Below are positions 53,337 through 61,931 of a stretch of 64,000 nucleotides of DNA, piece by piece (the stretch's first letter is position 1; every line of letters starts with the position of its first letter). The translations under genes were made by a program, and so were the position numbers. This DNA comes from an uncultured delta proteobacterium (GTDB taxonomy: Bacteria > Desulfobacterota > Desulfovibrionia > Desulfovibrionales > Desulfovibrionaceae): NCBI GenBank assembly GCA_900079685.1, contig LT599019.1:53335-117334 (forward strand), given 5' to 3'. Under the pieces are notes generated by a model, which searched no databases, was not told the origin of the DNA, and saw nothing but the letters and a program-made list of their open reading frames with translations.

Positions 53337-53669
53337 TCCCGGCACGGACCGCCGGAGCGCGTTGCCCCAATCCGCCTCCGCGACATCTGCCGCGGATGGA
53401 TTACGACAAATGCCGCAAAAAAACCGCAACAGATGACGGAAAAAATTTTCCGGCGCCTTGCTTGTCCTGTGTCCGCCGGCGCCGCAAAACCGGCTGTATC
53501 CCGCTTTTTCCTTATCTCGCAGCGAACCGCGCGCACATCACGGACCAGGGAATACCCGCGAGACGTCTTTTGTTTCCCAGGCATGCTCCTTGCTTGCCTT
53601 TCGCCGGAAAAGGGGGAGCATTCCCTTTCCCTCTCTCCATCATTTTTGTCCGCCAAAGGAGCCTGCGTC
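53337..53669. other. Intergenic region with sigma-54 site
   Basis: The 333 bp between the activator and the LarA-like gene contain the promoter candidate at 53579-53594 and a ribosome site AAAGGAG at 53655. Frames crossing it lack start signals and look non-coding. Confidence 0.6.
53579..53594 (+). promoter_or_regulatory. Sigma-54 promoter candidate for the LarA-like gene
   Basis: AGGCATGCTCCTTGCT has GG and GC 10 bp apart and matches the TGGCAC-N5-TTGCW consensus closely. It lies 75 bp before ATG 53670, which leaves room for a short leader. Confidence 0.7.
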
Positions 53670-54971
53670 ATGTCCACCCTGCACACGCTGTTGCGGCAAT
53701 GCCAGTTGCCCGCTCTCGTTCCCGTCATCCGCCGGTATACGGACGACGGCATCAAGGATATCGCCAAAGCCGTCCACGACACGATGGACAGCTCAGGCAT
53801 AGCGGCCAGGCTTCCCAAGGGGGCATCCGTCGCCGTCGGCGTCGGCTCCCGGGGGCTCGCCCGGCTTCCCGAACTGGTCGCCGCGACAATCTCCTGGTTC
53901 AAGGCCCAAGGCGCGGCCCCTTTCATCATCCCGACCATGGGCAGCCACGGCGGCGCCACCGCCGAGGGGCAAATCGGCGTGCTGGAAAAACTCGGCGTTA
54001 CCGAGGAAAGCGCCGGGGCGCCGATCAAGGCGACCATGGACGTGGTGCAGCTGGGGCAGCTGGAAGACGGTTTCCCGGTTTACATGGATGCATACGCGGC
54101 CGAGGCCGACAGGATATTTTTCATAGCCAGGGTAAAGCCCCATACGGGCTTTAGCGGCAAACACGAAAGCGGCCTGATCAAAATGATAACCATCGGCTTC
54201 GGCAAGCAGCGCGGGGCGGATAGTTGCCACACGCTGGGGTTCGGGCATTTCAACCGTCTCGTACCCGCCATGGCCGGTGTTTGCCTTGAAGCCAAACCGG
54301 GCATTCTTGGCGGCCTCGCCACGGTGGAAAACGCGTATGACGAACCCTGCGTCGTGCGGGCCGTCCCCCGGGAGCGGCTGCTGGAAGAGGACGCGGAACT
54401 GATCATTTATGCGCGCTCACGCATGCCGTCCATCCCGGCAAAGGATATCGACGTCTTGATCGTGGACCACATCGGGAAAAATATTTCCGGATCCGGCATG
54501 GACCCGAACATCACCGGCAAGCACGCGTCCCAATATACATCGGGCGGCCCCAACACTTCCCGGATCGTCGCCCTCGACCTGTACGATGCATCCTACGGCA
54601 ACGCGTCCGGCGTGGGCGCCGGGGATGTTATTTCCAAACGGCTTTTCGACAAGATCGACTTTGACGCCATGTACACCAACTCCATGACCAGCACGCTCCT
54701 CTCCGGGGTGTTGATCCCGGTAATCATGCCCACGGACGAGATGGCCGTCCGGTACGGCATAAAGACCTGCAACGCCGGGTCGAGGCCCCTGAAGGTGGTA
54801 CGCATCAAAGACACCCTGACCATGGACAGGCTGCTTCTCTCCCCCGCCCTGCTGGACGGCGCGGCAAAAACCGGAGACTGCTCCGTGGCCGGGGACGAAA
54901 TTCCCTTCTCCTTTGACGCCGACGGCATGCTGACGAATTTTGACATCTGGGACCATTTTCCCGGCCTTTGA
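53670..54971 (+). CDS. LarA-like (DUF2088) protein
   Basis: 433 residues from ATG 53670 (AAAGGAG upstream). The N-terminal part has VAVGVGSRGLARLPELVAATI and FIIPTMGSHGGATAEGQ, resembling the lactate racemase LarA N-terminal domain (motif GSHG). FFIARVKPHTGFSGKHESGLIKMITIGFGKQ follows. LarA needs a nickel-pincer cofactor; no larB, larC or larE genes are nearby, and the usual LarA histidines are only partly evident. It may racemise or epimerise a 2-hydroxyacid in the local pathway. Confidence 0.72.
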   Translation: MSTLHTLLRQCQLPALVPVIRRYTDDGIKDIAKAVHDTMDSSGIAARLPKGASVAVGVGSRGLARLPELVAATISWFKAQGAAPFIIPTMGSHGGATAEGQIGVLEKLGVTEESAGAPIKATMDVVQLGQLEDGFPVYMDAYAAEADRIFFIARVKPHTGFSGKHESGLIKMITIGFGKQRGADSCHTLGFGHFNRLVPAMAGVCLEAKPGILGGLATVENAYDEPCVVRAVPRERLLEEDAELIIYARSRMPSIPAKDIDVLIVDHIGKNISGSGMDPNITGKHASQYTSGGPNTSRIVALDLYDASYGNASGVGAGDVISKRLFDKIDFDAMYTNSMTSTLLSGVLIPVIMPTDEMAVRYGIKTCNAGSRPLKVVRIKDTLTMDRLLLSPALLDGAAKTGDCSVAGDEIPFSFDADGMLTNFDIWDHFPGL

Positions 54972-55062
54972 CGGCAACCGGACCGCTCTGCCGCGCGCTA
55001 CAACCCATGGGTGAAACGCCAAGGCGTTATCATCCCCTCAACCATCAAGGAGGACCCGTTTC

Positions 55063-55863
55063 ATGATGAAAGACAACAAGCTCCGCCGGCTGCTCAACGA
55101 AAAACACCCCTCGGTTGCCACGCGCATATGGACTACCCAGCCGTTTTTTACGGAATGCCTTGGAGCGAGCGGAAACTTTGATTACATGGAGTTTGTGGCC
55201 GAATACACACCTTTTGACCAACGCGACCTGGAAACCCTCGCCATGGCGGCCGAGCTGCACAATATGGGCAGCATGATTAAAATTGATTTTCAAAACAGAG
55301 GGTATGTGGCGCAGAAAGCTGTCGCCGCCGGGTTCCAGGCAGTGCTGTTTACCGACTGCCGGAACGCCGACGAGGTGCGCGAATCCATAACGATGGTAAA
55401 ACCTGAAACCGCGCAGGACGGCGGCAGCTTCGGCTATCCCATCCGCCGGTTCATCGGATACCAGCCCCGGATTCCGCAATTGGACCATGCCGCGCGCCTG
55501 CGTGATGTCGTGATCGCGTTCATGGTTGAGAAACATATGGCAATGGAGAACATTGAAGCCATCTGCGCCGTGCCGGGCGTGGACATGCTCCAATTCGGCG
55601 GTTCCGACTACAGTTTAAGCCGTGGATGGAACGCCAAAGACCACCCGGATGAAGTAAAAGAAGCCCAAAAAAAGATGATCGAAGTTGCCCTGAAGCATGG
55701 GGTGCAACCGCGTTGTGAAATACAGAGCGTCAATGACGCGCAGTATTACATCGGCTTGGGGGTAAGGCACTTCTGCCTGGGCGACCAGTTCGTGCAGATG
55801 CAGACGTTCTGGTCCCAGGAAGGCGGCGCCATGCGCAAAGTTGCGGACAGCCTTAAGGAGTGA
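55063..55863 (+). CDS. HpcH/HpaI-family aldolase
   Basis: 266 residues in a TIM-barrel class II aldolase. MEFVAEYTPFDQRDL, IKIDFQNRGYVAQKAVAAGFQAVLFTDCRNADEV, then ICAVPGVDMLQFGGSDYSLSRG correspond to the substrate and metal regions. Such enzymes cleave 2-keto-3-deoxy acids into pyruvate and an aldehyde. Following a dehydratase and with semialdehyde reductases nearby, a keto-deoxy sugar-acid route is possible. A strong AAGGAGGA site precedes the start. Confidence 0.83.
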   Translation: MMKDNKLRRLLNEKHPSVATRIWTTQPFFTECLGASGNFDYMEFVAEYTPFDQRDLETLAMAAELHNMGSMIKIDFQNRGYVAQKAVAAGFQAVLFTDCRNADEVRESITMVKPETAQDGGSFGYPIRRFIGYQPRIPQLDHAARLRDVVIAFMVEKHMAMENIEAICAVPGVDMLQFGGSDYSLSRGWNAKDHPDEVKEAQKKMIEVALKHGVQPRCEIQSVNDAQYYIGLGVRHFCLGDQFVQMQTFWSQEGGAMRKVADSLKE

Positions 55864-55897
55864 TGCGGATTACCGGGGCGGCACCGGCATAAAAATC

Positions 55898-55927
55898 AAG
55901 CTCTTGCGAGAAATCGTAAGAGCTTTT
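55898..55927 (+). terminator. Rho-independent terminator
   Basis: A 12-bp stem AAGCTCTTGCGA / TCGTAAGAGCTT with a GAAA loop and TTTT, 35 bp after the aldolase. Confidence 0.82.
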
Positions 55928-56373
55928 CCGTTGCGGGCAAACCCGCCCCGCGCTCCGGCACGGGGCATTACAAAGCGATTTGCAGGGAGTGCGCCTCTCT
56001 GAATTCCGCGCTATCCTCCCGTTCATATACCCGCTGCTGGTGTCCTGGCTTGTTTCCGCCCTCCTCTTTATAGGCGCCGCAGCACAGCGGCCGCCGCATC
56101 GCGCATGCTCCCGGCAACGAAACGCAACACCGTAAGATTTTGATTATTCAGATAGAATTCATGCTCTACACTGAAATTCCCCGCAAGACTCCCCCTTGAC
56201 AAGATATTATCTGACATGTCAGATAACTAGTATTGCAAAACTGAAACACCAGAATAGCAATATGGAATAGGACGCCGCCCGATGGCGAGGGCGGAAAAGC
56301 CGGAGACGGACAGCGCCCCGAGTATGTCGCCTTGCGGAGAGAACGCACATCCCCCTCATAAAAGGAGAGTTCC
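55928..56373. other. Long leader of the dehydratase gene
   Basis: No gene is supported. The stretch holds a promoter and palindrome at 56196-56226, and about 145 bp of untranslated leader up to the AAAAGGAGAG ribosome site. Confidence 0.5.
56196..56226 (+). promoter_or_regulatory. Promoter overlapped by a 20-bp perfect palindrome
   Basis: TTGACA at 56196-56201 is followed by the palindrome TTATCTGACATGTCAGATAA (56207-56226), which covers the region expected for the -10. GntR/FadR-type regulators bind such short palindromes; the GntR gene lies just downstream at 57741. Confidence 0.7.
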
Positions 56374-57579
56374 ATGAAGATCACGAGCGTAGAGATATTC
56401 GATTGCAACGTGCGCAGCAAAGACTCCTCCCTGAACTACTTCAACCCGGTGCTCATGCGGGTCAATACCGACGAAGGCATTTCCGGCATCGGCGAAGCCG
56501 GCCTGGCCTATGGCTCCGGCTCCAACGCGGCCGTCGGCATCCTTAAAGATCTTTGCCCCCGTCTTATCGGAAAAGATCCCATGAATATTGAAGCCATATG
56601 GGAGAACTACTTTCGCGGCACGTTCTGGGGAATGAGCGGGGGCCCGATCTTCTACGCCGGAATGAGCGCCATTGACATAGCCCTTTGGGATATCAAGGGC
56701 AAAAAACTCGGCGCGCCGATCTATCAACTCATCGGCGGCAAGACCAATGAAAAGCTGCGCACGTACGCCAGCCAGCTTCAATTCGGGTGGGGGCCGGACC
56801 AAACCGCGCTGTTTGACCCCAAAGACTACGCCGAAGCCGCCAGGAAAGCGGTTGCCGAAGGTTTTGACTGCATCAAGGTAGACCCCATCCAGTTCTACGG
56901 CACCACGCCGGAAGAGAACTCCCTCAGCAACCCCAAGCAGAGCTACTACGGCCTCCTTCTGGCCGAGGACATCAAGCGCGCCTACGGCAGGCTGAAAGCC
57001 ATGCGCGAAGCGGTTGGCCCGGATGTGGACATCATCCTGGAGGTCCACTCCCTCATGGGCACGAACGCCGCCATTCAACTGGCAAGGGCCGTTCAGGATC
57101 TCAACATCTTCTATTACGAAGAGCCGGTACACCCGATGAACAGCAGCGCCTTCGCGCGGGTTACAAACAACGTGACCATGCCGGTATCCACCGGCGAACG
57201 CAGCTACACCCGCTGGGGATACCGGGATCTGTTTGAAAAGCAGGCCGTGGCGGTCATTCAGCCTGACGCCTGCCTTGCCGGCGGCATCACCGAGACAAAA
57301 AAAATATGTGATTACGCCAACCTGTATGACGCGACCGTGCAAGTCCACGTGTGCGGCGGGCCTGTTTCCACGGCGGCCTCCCTGCATATCGAAACGGCTA
57401 TTCCGAACTTCATCATTCACGAGCACCACACCATCGCGCTGAAGCAGCGCATCATTGAACTGTGCAAATACAATTACCAGCCGGAAAACGGCTACTTCAA
57501 AGTGCCCGAGCTTCCCGGCCTCGGCCAGGAACTCAACGACGCCATTGTGAAAGAATACCTGGCGTGCACGATCAAATAG
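56374..57579 (+). CDS. Enolase-superfamily dehydratase (mandelate racemase/galactonate dehydratase-like)
   Basis: 401 residues. N-terminal capping domain MKITSVEIFDCNVRS; barrel residues in DIILEVHSLMG (Glu and His where DgoD-like enzymes have Asp-x-His), YYEEPV, STGER and VHVCGGPVSTAAS (barrel His). Members remove water from sugar acids to give 2-keto-3-deoxy acids. The exact substrate cannot be assigned. It is followed by a terminator and the GntR gene. Confidence 0.85.
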   Translation: MKITSVEIFDCNVRSKDSSLNYFNPVLMRVNTDEGISGIGEAGLAYGSGSNAAVGILKDLCPRLIGKDPMNIEAIWENYFRGTFWGMSGGPIFYAGMSAIDIALWDIKGKKLGAPIYQLIGGKTNEKLRTYASQLQFGWGPDQTALFDPKDYAEAARKAVAEGFDCIKVDPIQFYGTTPEENSLSNPKQSYYGLLLAEDIKRAYGRLKAMREAVGPDVDIILEVHSLMGTNAAIQLARAVQDLNIFYYEEPVHPMNSSAFARVTNNVTMPVSTGERSYTRWGYRDLFEKQAVAVIQPDACLAGGITETKKICDYANLYDATVQVHVCGGPVSTAASLHIETAIPNFIIHEHHTIALKQRIIELCKYNYQPENGYFKVPELPGLGQELNDAIVKEYLACTIK

Positions 57580-57593
57580 CCGTCCGGATCACA

Positions 57594-57632
57594 GAAGGGG
57601 GAGGCGGCGCGGTACCGACCTCCTCCCCCTTC
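57594..57632 (+). terminator. Hairpin terminator
   Basis: GAAGGGGGAGG (57594-57604) pairs with CCTCCCCCTTC (57622-57632), 15 bp after the dehydratase stop. The T-tract is weak (GCTCTTCCGTT). Confidence 0.6.
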
Positions 57633-57740
57633 GCTCTTCCGTTCAGCCGCTGAAAAAGAGATTGCTTTTTTTGCCGACCTATACTTCACTGACCCGGCGA
57701 CACTGTTTTTTGCTACGGCATTGCACCTTATGGAGAAAAA

Positions 57741-58439
57741 ATGGACATAACGTTCGAACGCCCGCAACCGTTGGCGAAACTGGTATCCGACAAGTTGCGG
57801 ACAGCCATCGTTGAAGGCGCTTTTTCCATGGGGCAGCCTTTGTCCGAGAACATGCTGGCAAAACTTTTCAATATCAGCAAAACGCCGATAAAGCACGCGC
57901 TGACGGAACTCCGCAACGAGGGGATCGTCGAGATTATCCCGCAAAAGGGAACGTATGTTTTCACGGTGACCTCGGAAGACGTGGCCCAATTGTGCGACAT
58001 GCGCGAAATCCTGGAGGCAAAAGCCCTGCAGACCGCCTATGAGAAAAACAAAACGCAGATGCTCTGCACCCTCGAAGCGATCTACAACATGATGCTCAAA
58101 ACGCGGGAAGCCCATGATACCATTGAGTACCTCCGCCTGGATTCCTCGTATCACCAGGCCATCATGGATCTTTCCAAAAATCCGTACCTCATCAACGGGT
58201 ACAAGGGCATTTCCGTTAAAACACGGGCCATCTTGTTCCACCTGGCCGATTCCCCCCTCGACCATAAAGACAGGTTCGAAGAGCACGGCGACATTTTGCA
58301 AAACCTGAAAGACGGCAATCTCAAAAAAGCCGTCTCAATCATACAAAAGCACGTCCAACGGCTCGCGCGCGTGGACTTTTCGCGTCTGGAAGATTTCGGC
58401 GCCCGCAATATGGCCCTTCTGTCACAGGCCTTCCTGTAA
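57741..58439 (+). CDS. GntR-family (FadR-type) regulator
   Basis: 232 residues. Winged helix at the N-terminus (LAKLVSDKLRTAIVEGAFSMGQPLSENMLAKLFNISKTPIKHALTELRNEGIV), then an all-helical FCD ligand domain with DVAQLCDMREILEAKAL and DSSYHQAIMDLSKNPYL. FCD domains bind carboxylates through a metal site. It should control the dehydratase through the palindrome at 56207-56226. Confidence 0.9.
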   Translation: MDITFERPQPLAKLVSDKLRTAIVEGAFSMGQPLSENMLAKLFNISKTPIKHALTELRNEGIVEIIPQKGTYVFTVTSEDVAQLCDMREILEAKALQTAYEKNKTQMLCTLEAIYNMMLKTREAHDTIEYLRLDSSYHQAIMDLSKNPYLINGYKGISVKTRAILFHLADSPLDHKDRFEEHGDILQNLKDGNLKKAVSIIQKHVQRLARVDFSRLEDFGARNMALLSQAFL

Positions 58440-58467
58440 TTCCCGGCGGAACGCCGCCGGGCCCCTC

Positions 58468-58596
58468 GAGCGGGTGCAGAAGCGCCAGGCCCTGTCACAG
58501 GCCGAAGTCATGAGCAACCGGGTCAACCCCAAAAATACGCCGGAAGCCGTGCGTAAATCCACCAATACGCTCATCGGCAGGTACAACAGATTATAA
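58468..58596 (+). pseudogene. Short C-terminal gene remnant
   Basis: A 42-codon open stretch without a start, ending SNRVNPKNTPEAVRKSTNTL then IGRYNRL and TAA. The LIGRYN ending resembles the LIGIYN end of the DUF3829-like protein at 59340, so it may be the tail of a lost paralogue. Confidence 0.35.
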
Positions 58597-58625
58597 CCCG
58601 CCGCCGTCCGGACGGCGGACCGCGT

Positions 58626-58690
58626 AAAAACAGGCTGAAACCCCGGGCAAGGGCTTACGCCCTTTGGAGCTGCAGGGTTTTCAGCCTGTT
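58626..58690 (-). terminator. Terminator of the DUF3828-like gene
   Basis: AACAGGCTGAAA (58629-58640) pairs with TTTCAGCCTGTT (58679-58690). In the minus direction the stem is followed by TTTTT. It overlaps the stop codon of the lipoprotein gene. Confidence 0.75.
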
Positions 58691-59235
58691 CATTCTTCTT
58701 TGGCGTGAATATATTCCCGTAACGTGTCTTTCGTGCTTTTCATCCCGGCATAGCCCGATTTGAAGATGACGTTGTCCACTTTCCAGCCGTTCTCTTGCAC
58801 CAGCAGCAGGCAATCGTTCCACTCCGTCGTGTGTTGCCGCTCCGTGTGTGAAAACAGCACATCCACCGTTGCCGTACCGGACGTTATATGTATGGAGCGT
58901 ATCCGCATGGCGTCGGCACCCTCGTACAGGCTCGAAAACAGATCACCTTCCATGATGAACGGCTTGTCGGTCGGGTACGCGCTCTTTGCCGTTTTTACAA
59001 TTTCCCGTTGTTCGCGGTCCATGCTTTGTTGCAGCAGCGAGGATAAGTCCCCGGAAAGGTAACCGTGATCGATCTCCCGGAAATCCCGGCCTTTATAGTG
59101 GGTAAAATACGTGTGCACGGCTTGCGCCACTTCTTGCTCGGCCGATGTTCCGGCATGCCTGCCGGACGGGCCGCAACCGCTCGCCGCTATCACAAGGAGG
59201 AAGAGTATGAGACGTATTTTTTTCATGCTGTTCAT
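58690..59235 (-). CDS. Small lipoprotein, DUF3828-like
   Basis: About 181 residues from ATG 59235 or 59226. Lipoprotein signal KKIRLILFLLVIAASGC; then VHTYFTHYKGRDFREIDHGYLSGDLSSLLQ, GDLFSSLYEGADAMRIRSI, and a beta-rich end DCLLLVQENGWKVDNVIFKSGYAG. This layout matches DUF3828-type exported proteins of unknown function. It lies 100 bp after the DUF3829-like gene and may share its transcript. Confidence 0.65.
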   Translation of the reverse strand: MNSMKKIRLILFLLVIAASGCGPSGRHAGTSAEQEVAQAVHTYFTHYKGRDFREIDHGYLSGDLSSLLQQSMDREQREIVKTAKSAYPTDKPFIMEGDLFSSLYEGADAMRIRSIHITSGTATVDVLFSHTERQHTTEWNDCLLLVQENGWKVDNVIFKSGYAGMKSTKDTLREYIHAKEE

Positions 59236-59339
59236 CGTGTCCCGCGGGAATACGGGGCTCACGCGGGCGGGCCGGGGCAGACCGTGAGCCCCGGCCCGCA
59301 TGCCCGCGTGGAAACCTCCGGAAAAGCCGCATGCCCTTG

Positions 59340-60347
59340 TTATTTGAAAATCGTATTGTATATACCGATCAGCGCGCTGAGCTGGTCGGCGTAATCACTC
59401 GGCAGTTCGTTCCCGGGCACCCCCGCCCCCGGTTTCTTTTTGGCGGCATTTTGCACCAGGGTAATCATATTCGCGGCGCACATTTTCAGTTTTGTCGCAG
59501 CGCCGATGAAAGACTGCACTTCCGTCGCGCGCAATCCTTCCTGCAACGCCGAGTTTTTTTTCGCCGCCGCCTCAAGCTCGGCGAGCGCCTGAGCGAGCGC
59601 ATCGTATGGAACCCGGAACGCCTTGACGTCGAGTTCGCGGATGTTGCTGTCCCCTATCCCCTGCCTGTTAAGCCAGAAGAGGACCGCCTTGCTGCGCGTC
59701 ATCGTCTGCATCATGGCGGCGCTGATGAAATATTTTTCCGCCAGCCTGTCTTGTATTTCCTGGGCGATGACCAGTTCGCCCATGCGGTCGATGTGCTCGT
59801 GGAAAACTTCAAGGAGCGGCCAAAGCTCGTCGGTGGCCGCATCGATAACGGCGTGCAGTTCCTTTCCCTTGGCGAAGTTGTCGCCAGTGTAAGCCTTTCC
59901 GGCGTAATACGCATCAGCTTCGATCAGGAGATCCCATACCTTTTTCGCGACCGGCTGTATGGCTGCAACAGAAGGGTCTATAAGCAGTTTCGGCTCCTTG
60001 CCCGGAAAAGCGGCCGCCTCGGTTATCGCCCGCCCGGCCGCGCTCGAGAAGGAGAACGGCTGATACCGGAACCCCTCTTTCTCCGGAAGGTACTCTTCTT
60101 CGCCGATGCTGTCGAAGTAATGGTTGACCGCGTCATCCAGCTCCCCCGTGATGACATTGAAAAGGATAACGTAGCTGTTGTTCTTGTCGTAGAAAGCATC
60201 GTTCAGCGTGTAGGATTCCTCTTGCGTTTTCGCGGCACCGTTCCCGCGCTCTCCGGCCGGCGCGGGGCGGGCCGTGGAAAGCACGAGCACCAGTGCGAGG
60301 GCGAAACAGGCGGCAAGACCGGTCTTGGTCATGGCATGTCTCCTCAT
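59340..60347 (-). CDS. Exported DUF3829/YiiG-like protein
   Basis: 335 residues with a signal peptide (ACFALALVLVLSTARPAPAG). The mature part is helical: NDAFYDKNNSYVILFNVITGELDDAVNHYF, ELHAVIDAATDELWPLLEVFHEHIDRM, KLKMCAANMITLVQNA, ending LSALIGIYNTIFK. This resembles YiiG/DUF3829 proteins, whose function is unknown. ATG 60332 (MTKTGL) is an alternative start. Confidence 0.65.
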   Translation of the reverse strand: MRRHAMTKTGLAACFALALVLVLSTARPAPAGERGNGAAKTQEESYTLNDAFYDKNNSYVILFNVITGELDDAVNHYFDSIGEEEYLPEKEGFRYQPFSFSSAAGRAITEAAAFPGKEPKLLIDPSVAAIQPVAKKVWDLLIEADAYYAGKAYTGDNFAKGKELHAVIDAATDELWPLLEVFHEHIDRMGELVIAQEIQDRLAEKYFISAAMMQTMTRSKAVLFWLNRQGIGDSNIRELDVKAFRVPYDALAQALAELEAAAKKNSALQEGLRATEVQSFIGAATKLKMCAANMITLVQNAAKKKPGAGVPGNELPSDYADQLSALIGIYNTIFK

Positions 60348-60668
60348 GATAGGGGGTGGTTACAGGGTTGTGCGGCATTGGGGTTTTCCGGAAGAGCGCC
60401 CCATGCCTCACCCCCGGAGCCTGCCCTGCCGTGTAGAGGGCGGCATACTACGACAAATACCACGAGTCTTTTGCAGAGCAAACAAAAAGGTTTGTTGGGG
60501 ATTTTTTATATCGAAAAAAACAATCCCCCCTGTTTGAAGGGATTGCTTGCGGCGGTTTGGGGCAACAATGCCGCGCGGGGTACGCGCAGGCGCCCGGCTT
60601 GAGCGGAGCGATACCGGACCATGGCGCGGGCTTCACCGGCGCGCTTCCCGGCATCTGGGAAGACGGGA
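60348..60668. other. Gap without a recognised gene
   Basis: The 320 bp contain an imperfect GGGATTTTT...AATCCCCCC hairpin around 60497-60530 and GC-rich sequence; no start, domain or RNA gene was recognised. Confidence 0.4.
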
Positions 60669-61613
60669 TCAAGCGTTTTTAAGCAACGTAAGCACCTGGA
60701 TGAGTTGGCTGTTCTTACGGGCGGCAACCCCGGCGAGATCCTCCTGCGTCCAGTCAAAAAATCCTTTGCCGCTTTTTATGCCGCAATTTCCGGCCCTGAC
60801 CTTTTCTGTAAGAATGAGCAACGGGACAGTGCTGTTCTCAAGGTCAGGGTACAGATACTCCGCAATGGAGAGGTGCGTGTCCAACCCGTTGAAGTCGCGC
60901 TGCTCAATAGGGCCGGTGAACAGCAACCGCACGGCAAGGCTGGTTTTGACCACCATATCCACGTCCTCGGCGGACGCCACGCCCTTTTCCACAAGGCTCA
61001 TGGCCTCGCGGGCCAGCGCATGCTGGAGGCGGTTGGCGATGAACCCGGGAATATCCACCCGGACATGTACGGGGGATTTGCCCAGTTTTGTCAAAAAAGA
61101 CATCAGCGCGTCGATGACCCCGGTGGCTGTTTTGTCGCCCTGGATCACTTCCACCAGCGGGATCAGGTGCGCGGGCATGAAAAAGTGCGTGCCCGCAAAG
61201 TTTTCCGGCCGTTTGGTCAAGGCCGCCAGCGTGTTGATGGGAATGCCCGACGTATTGCTGGCGAACACCGTTTCCGGTTTGCAGAACGCATCCAGTTGCC
61301 CGTAGACGGATTCCTTCAAGGCGAGTTTTTCCGGCACCGCTTCGAACACGATATCCGCGTCCTTGACGCCCTCTTCCATATCGCTGCTGTACCGGACAGC
61401 GGCAAGAACGCGTTCCGGACTGTCCGCCGGAGCCATGCCGGATGCCACAAGCTGCATCATGGACGCGCGGAACTTCTGTTCCGCCGCGCGAAGCGCGTCC
61501 TTGCTGATATCCACCAGCGTAACGGGAACGCCGCCGCGCGCGCAGACAAGCGCTATGCCGTGCCCCATAATGCCGGAACCGATCACCGCCGCGGTGGAAA
61601 AGCGCATGGTCAT
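60669..61613 (-). CDS. 3-hydroxyacyl-CoA dehydrogenase family protein
   Basis: 314 residues. NAD-binding AAVIGSGIMGHGIALVCARGG; FASNTSGIPI; catalytic His in THFFMPAHLIPLVEVI; C-terminal dimer domain GFIANRLQHALAREAMSLVEKGVAS and ends KSGKGFFDWTQED. It oxidises a 3-hydroxyacyl-CoA or hydroxy acid with NAD. It is followed upstream by the alcohol-dehydrogenase fragment on the same strand. Confidence 0.88.
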   Translation of the reverse strand: MTMRFSTAAVIGSGIMGHGIALVCARGGVPVTLVDISKDALRAAEQKFRASMMQLVASGMAPADSPERVLAAVRYSSDMEEGVKDADIVFEAVPEKLALKESVYGQLDAFCKPETVFASNTSGIPINTLAALTKRPENFAGTHFFMPAHLIPLVEVIQGDKTATGVIDALMSFLTKLGKSPVHVRVDIPGFIANRLQHALAREAMSLVEKGVASAEDVDMVVKTSLAVRLLFTGPIEQRDFNGLDTHLSIAEYLYPDLENSTVPLLILTEKVRAGNCGIKSGKGFFDWTQEDLAGVAARKNSQLIQVLTLLKNA

Positions 61614-61628
61614 GATGGTCTCCCGCGA

Positions 61629-61931
61629 TTATGCAGCCACGAACTGCAACACAGGTTTGACCGCAACCTTGCTCACTGCGTCTTTAAAGGCCTGCCCGGC
61701 TTTTTCGACCGGGTAGTAAGACAGGAGCGGCTTGATGTTCAGTACGCCGGCGTCAATGAGCGCGAGGGATTTTTCGTAGTCGTCCCAACCCGAGGTGTAG
61801 CTGGTGATGATGGATATTTCGCTCCGGATGGCGTCGGCAAAGGGGAAGCTCACTTCCTTGTTGGGAAGCCCCAGAAGCAGCATGGAGCCGCCCTTGCGCG
61901 TCATGACCACCATTGAAAAAAAAGCCGCCAC
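61629..61931 (-). pseudogene. Zinc-type alcohol dehydrogenase, C-terminal fragment
   Basis: About 95 residues: VVMTRKGGSMLLLGLPNKEVSFPF, then SEISIITSYTSGWDDYEKSLALIDAGVLNIKPLLSYYPVEKAGQAF. This is the end of an MDR-type dehydrogenase; the catalytic domain and most of the nucleotide-binding fold are absent. The homologous sequence stops at about 61,910, where a MaoC-like gene starts in the other direction. Confidence 0.75.

Noticed and set aside
53433-53669. N-terminal extension of the LarA-like protein
   Set aside because: The extension has no family likeness and crosses a sigma-54 site; ATG 53670 has a good ribosome site.
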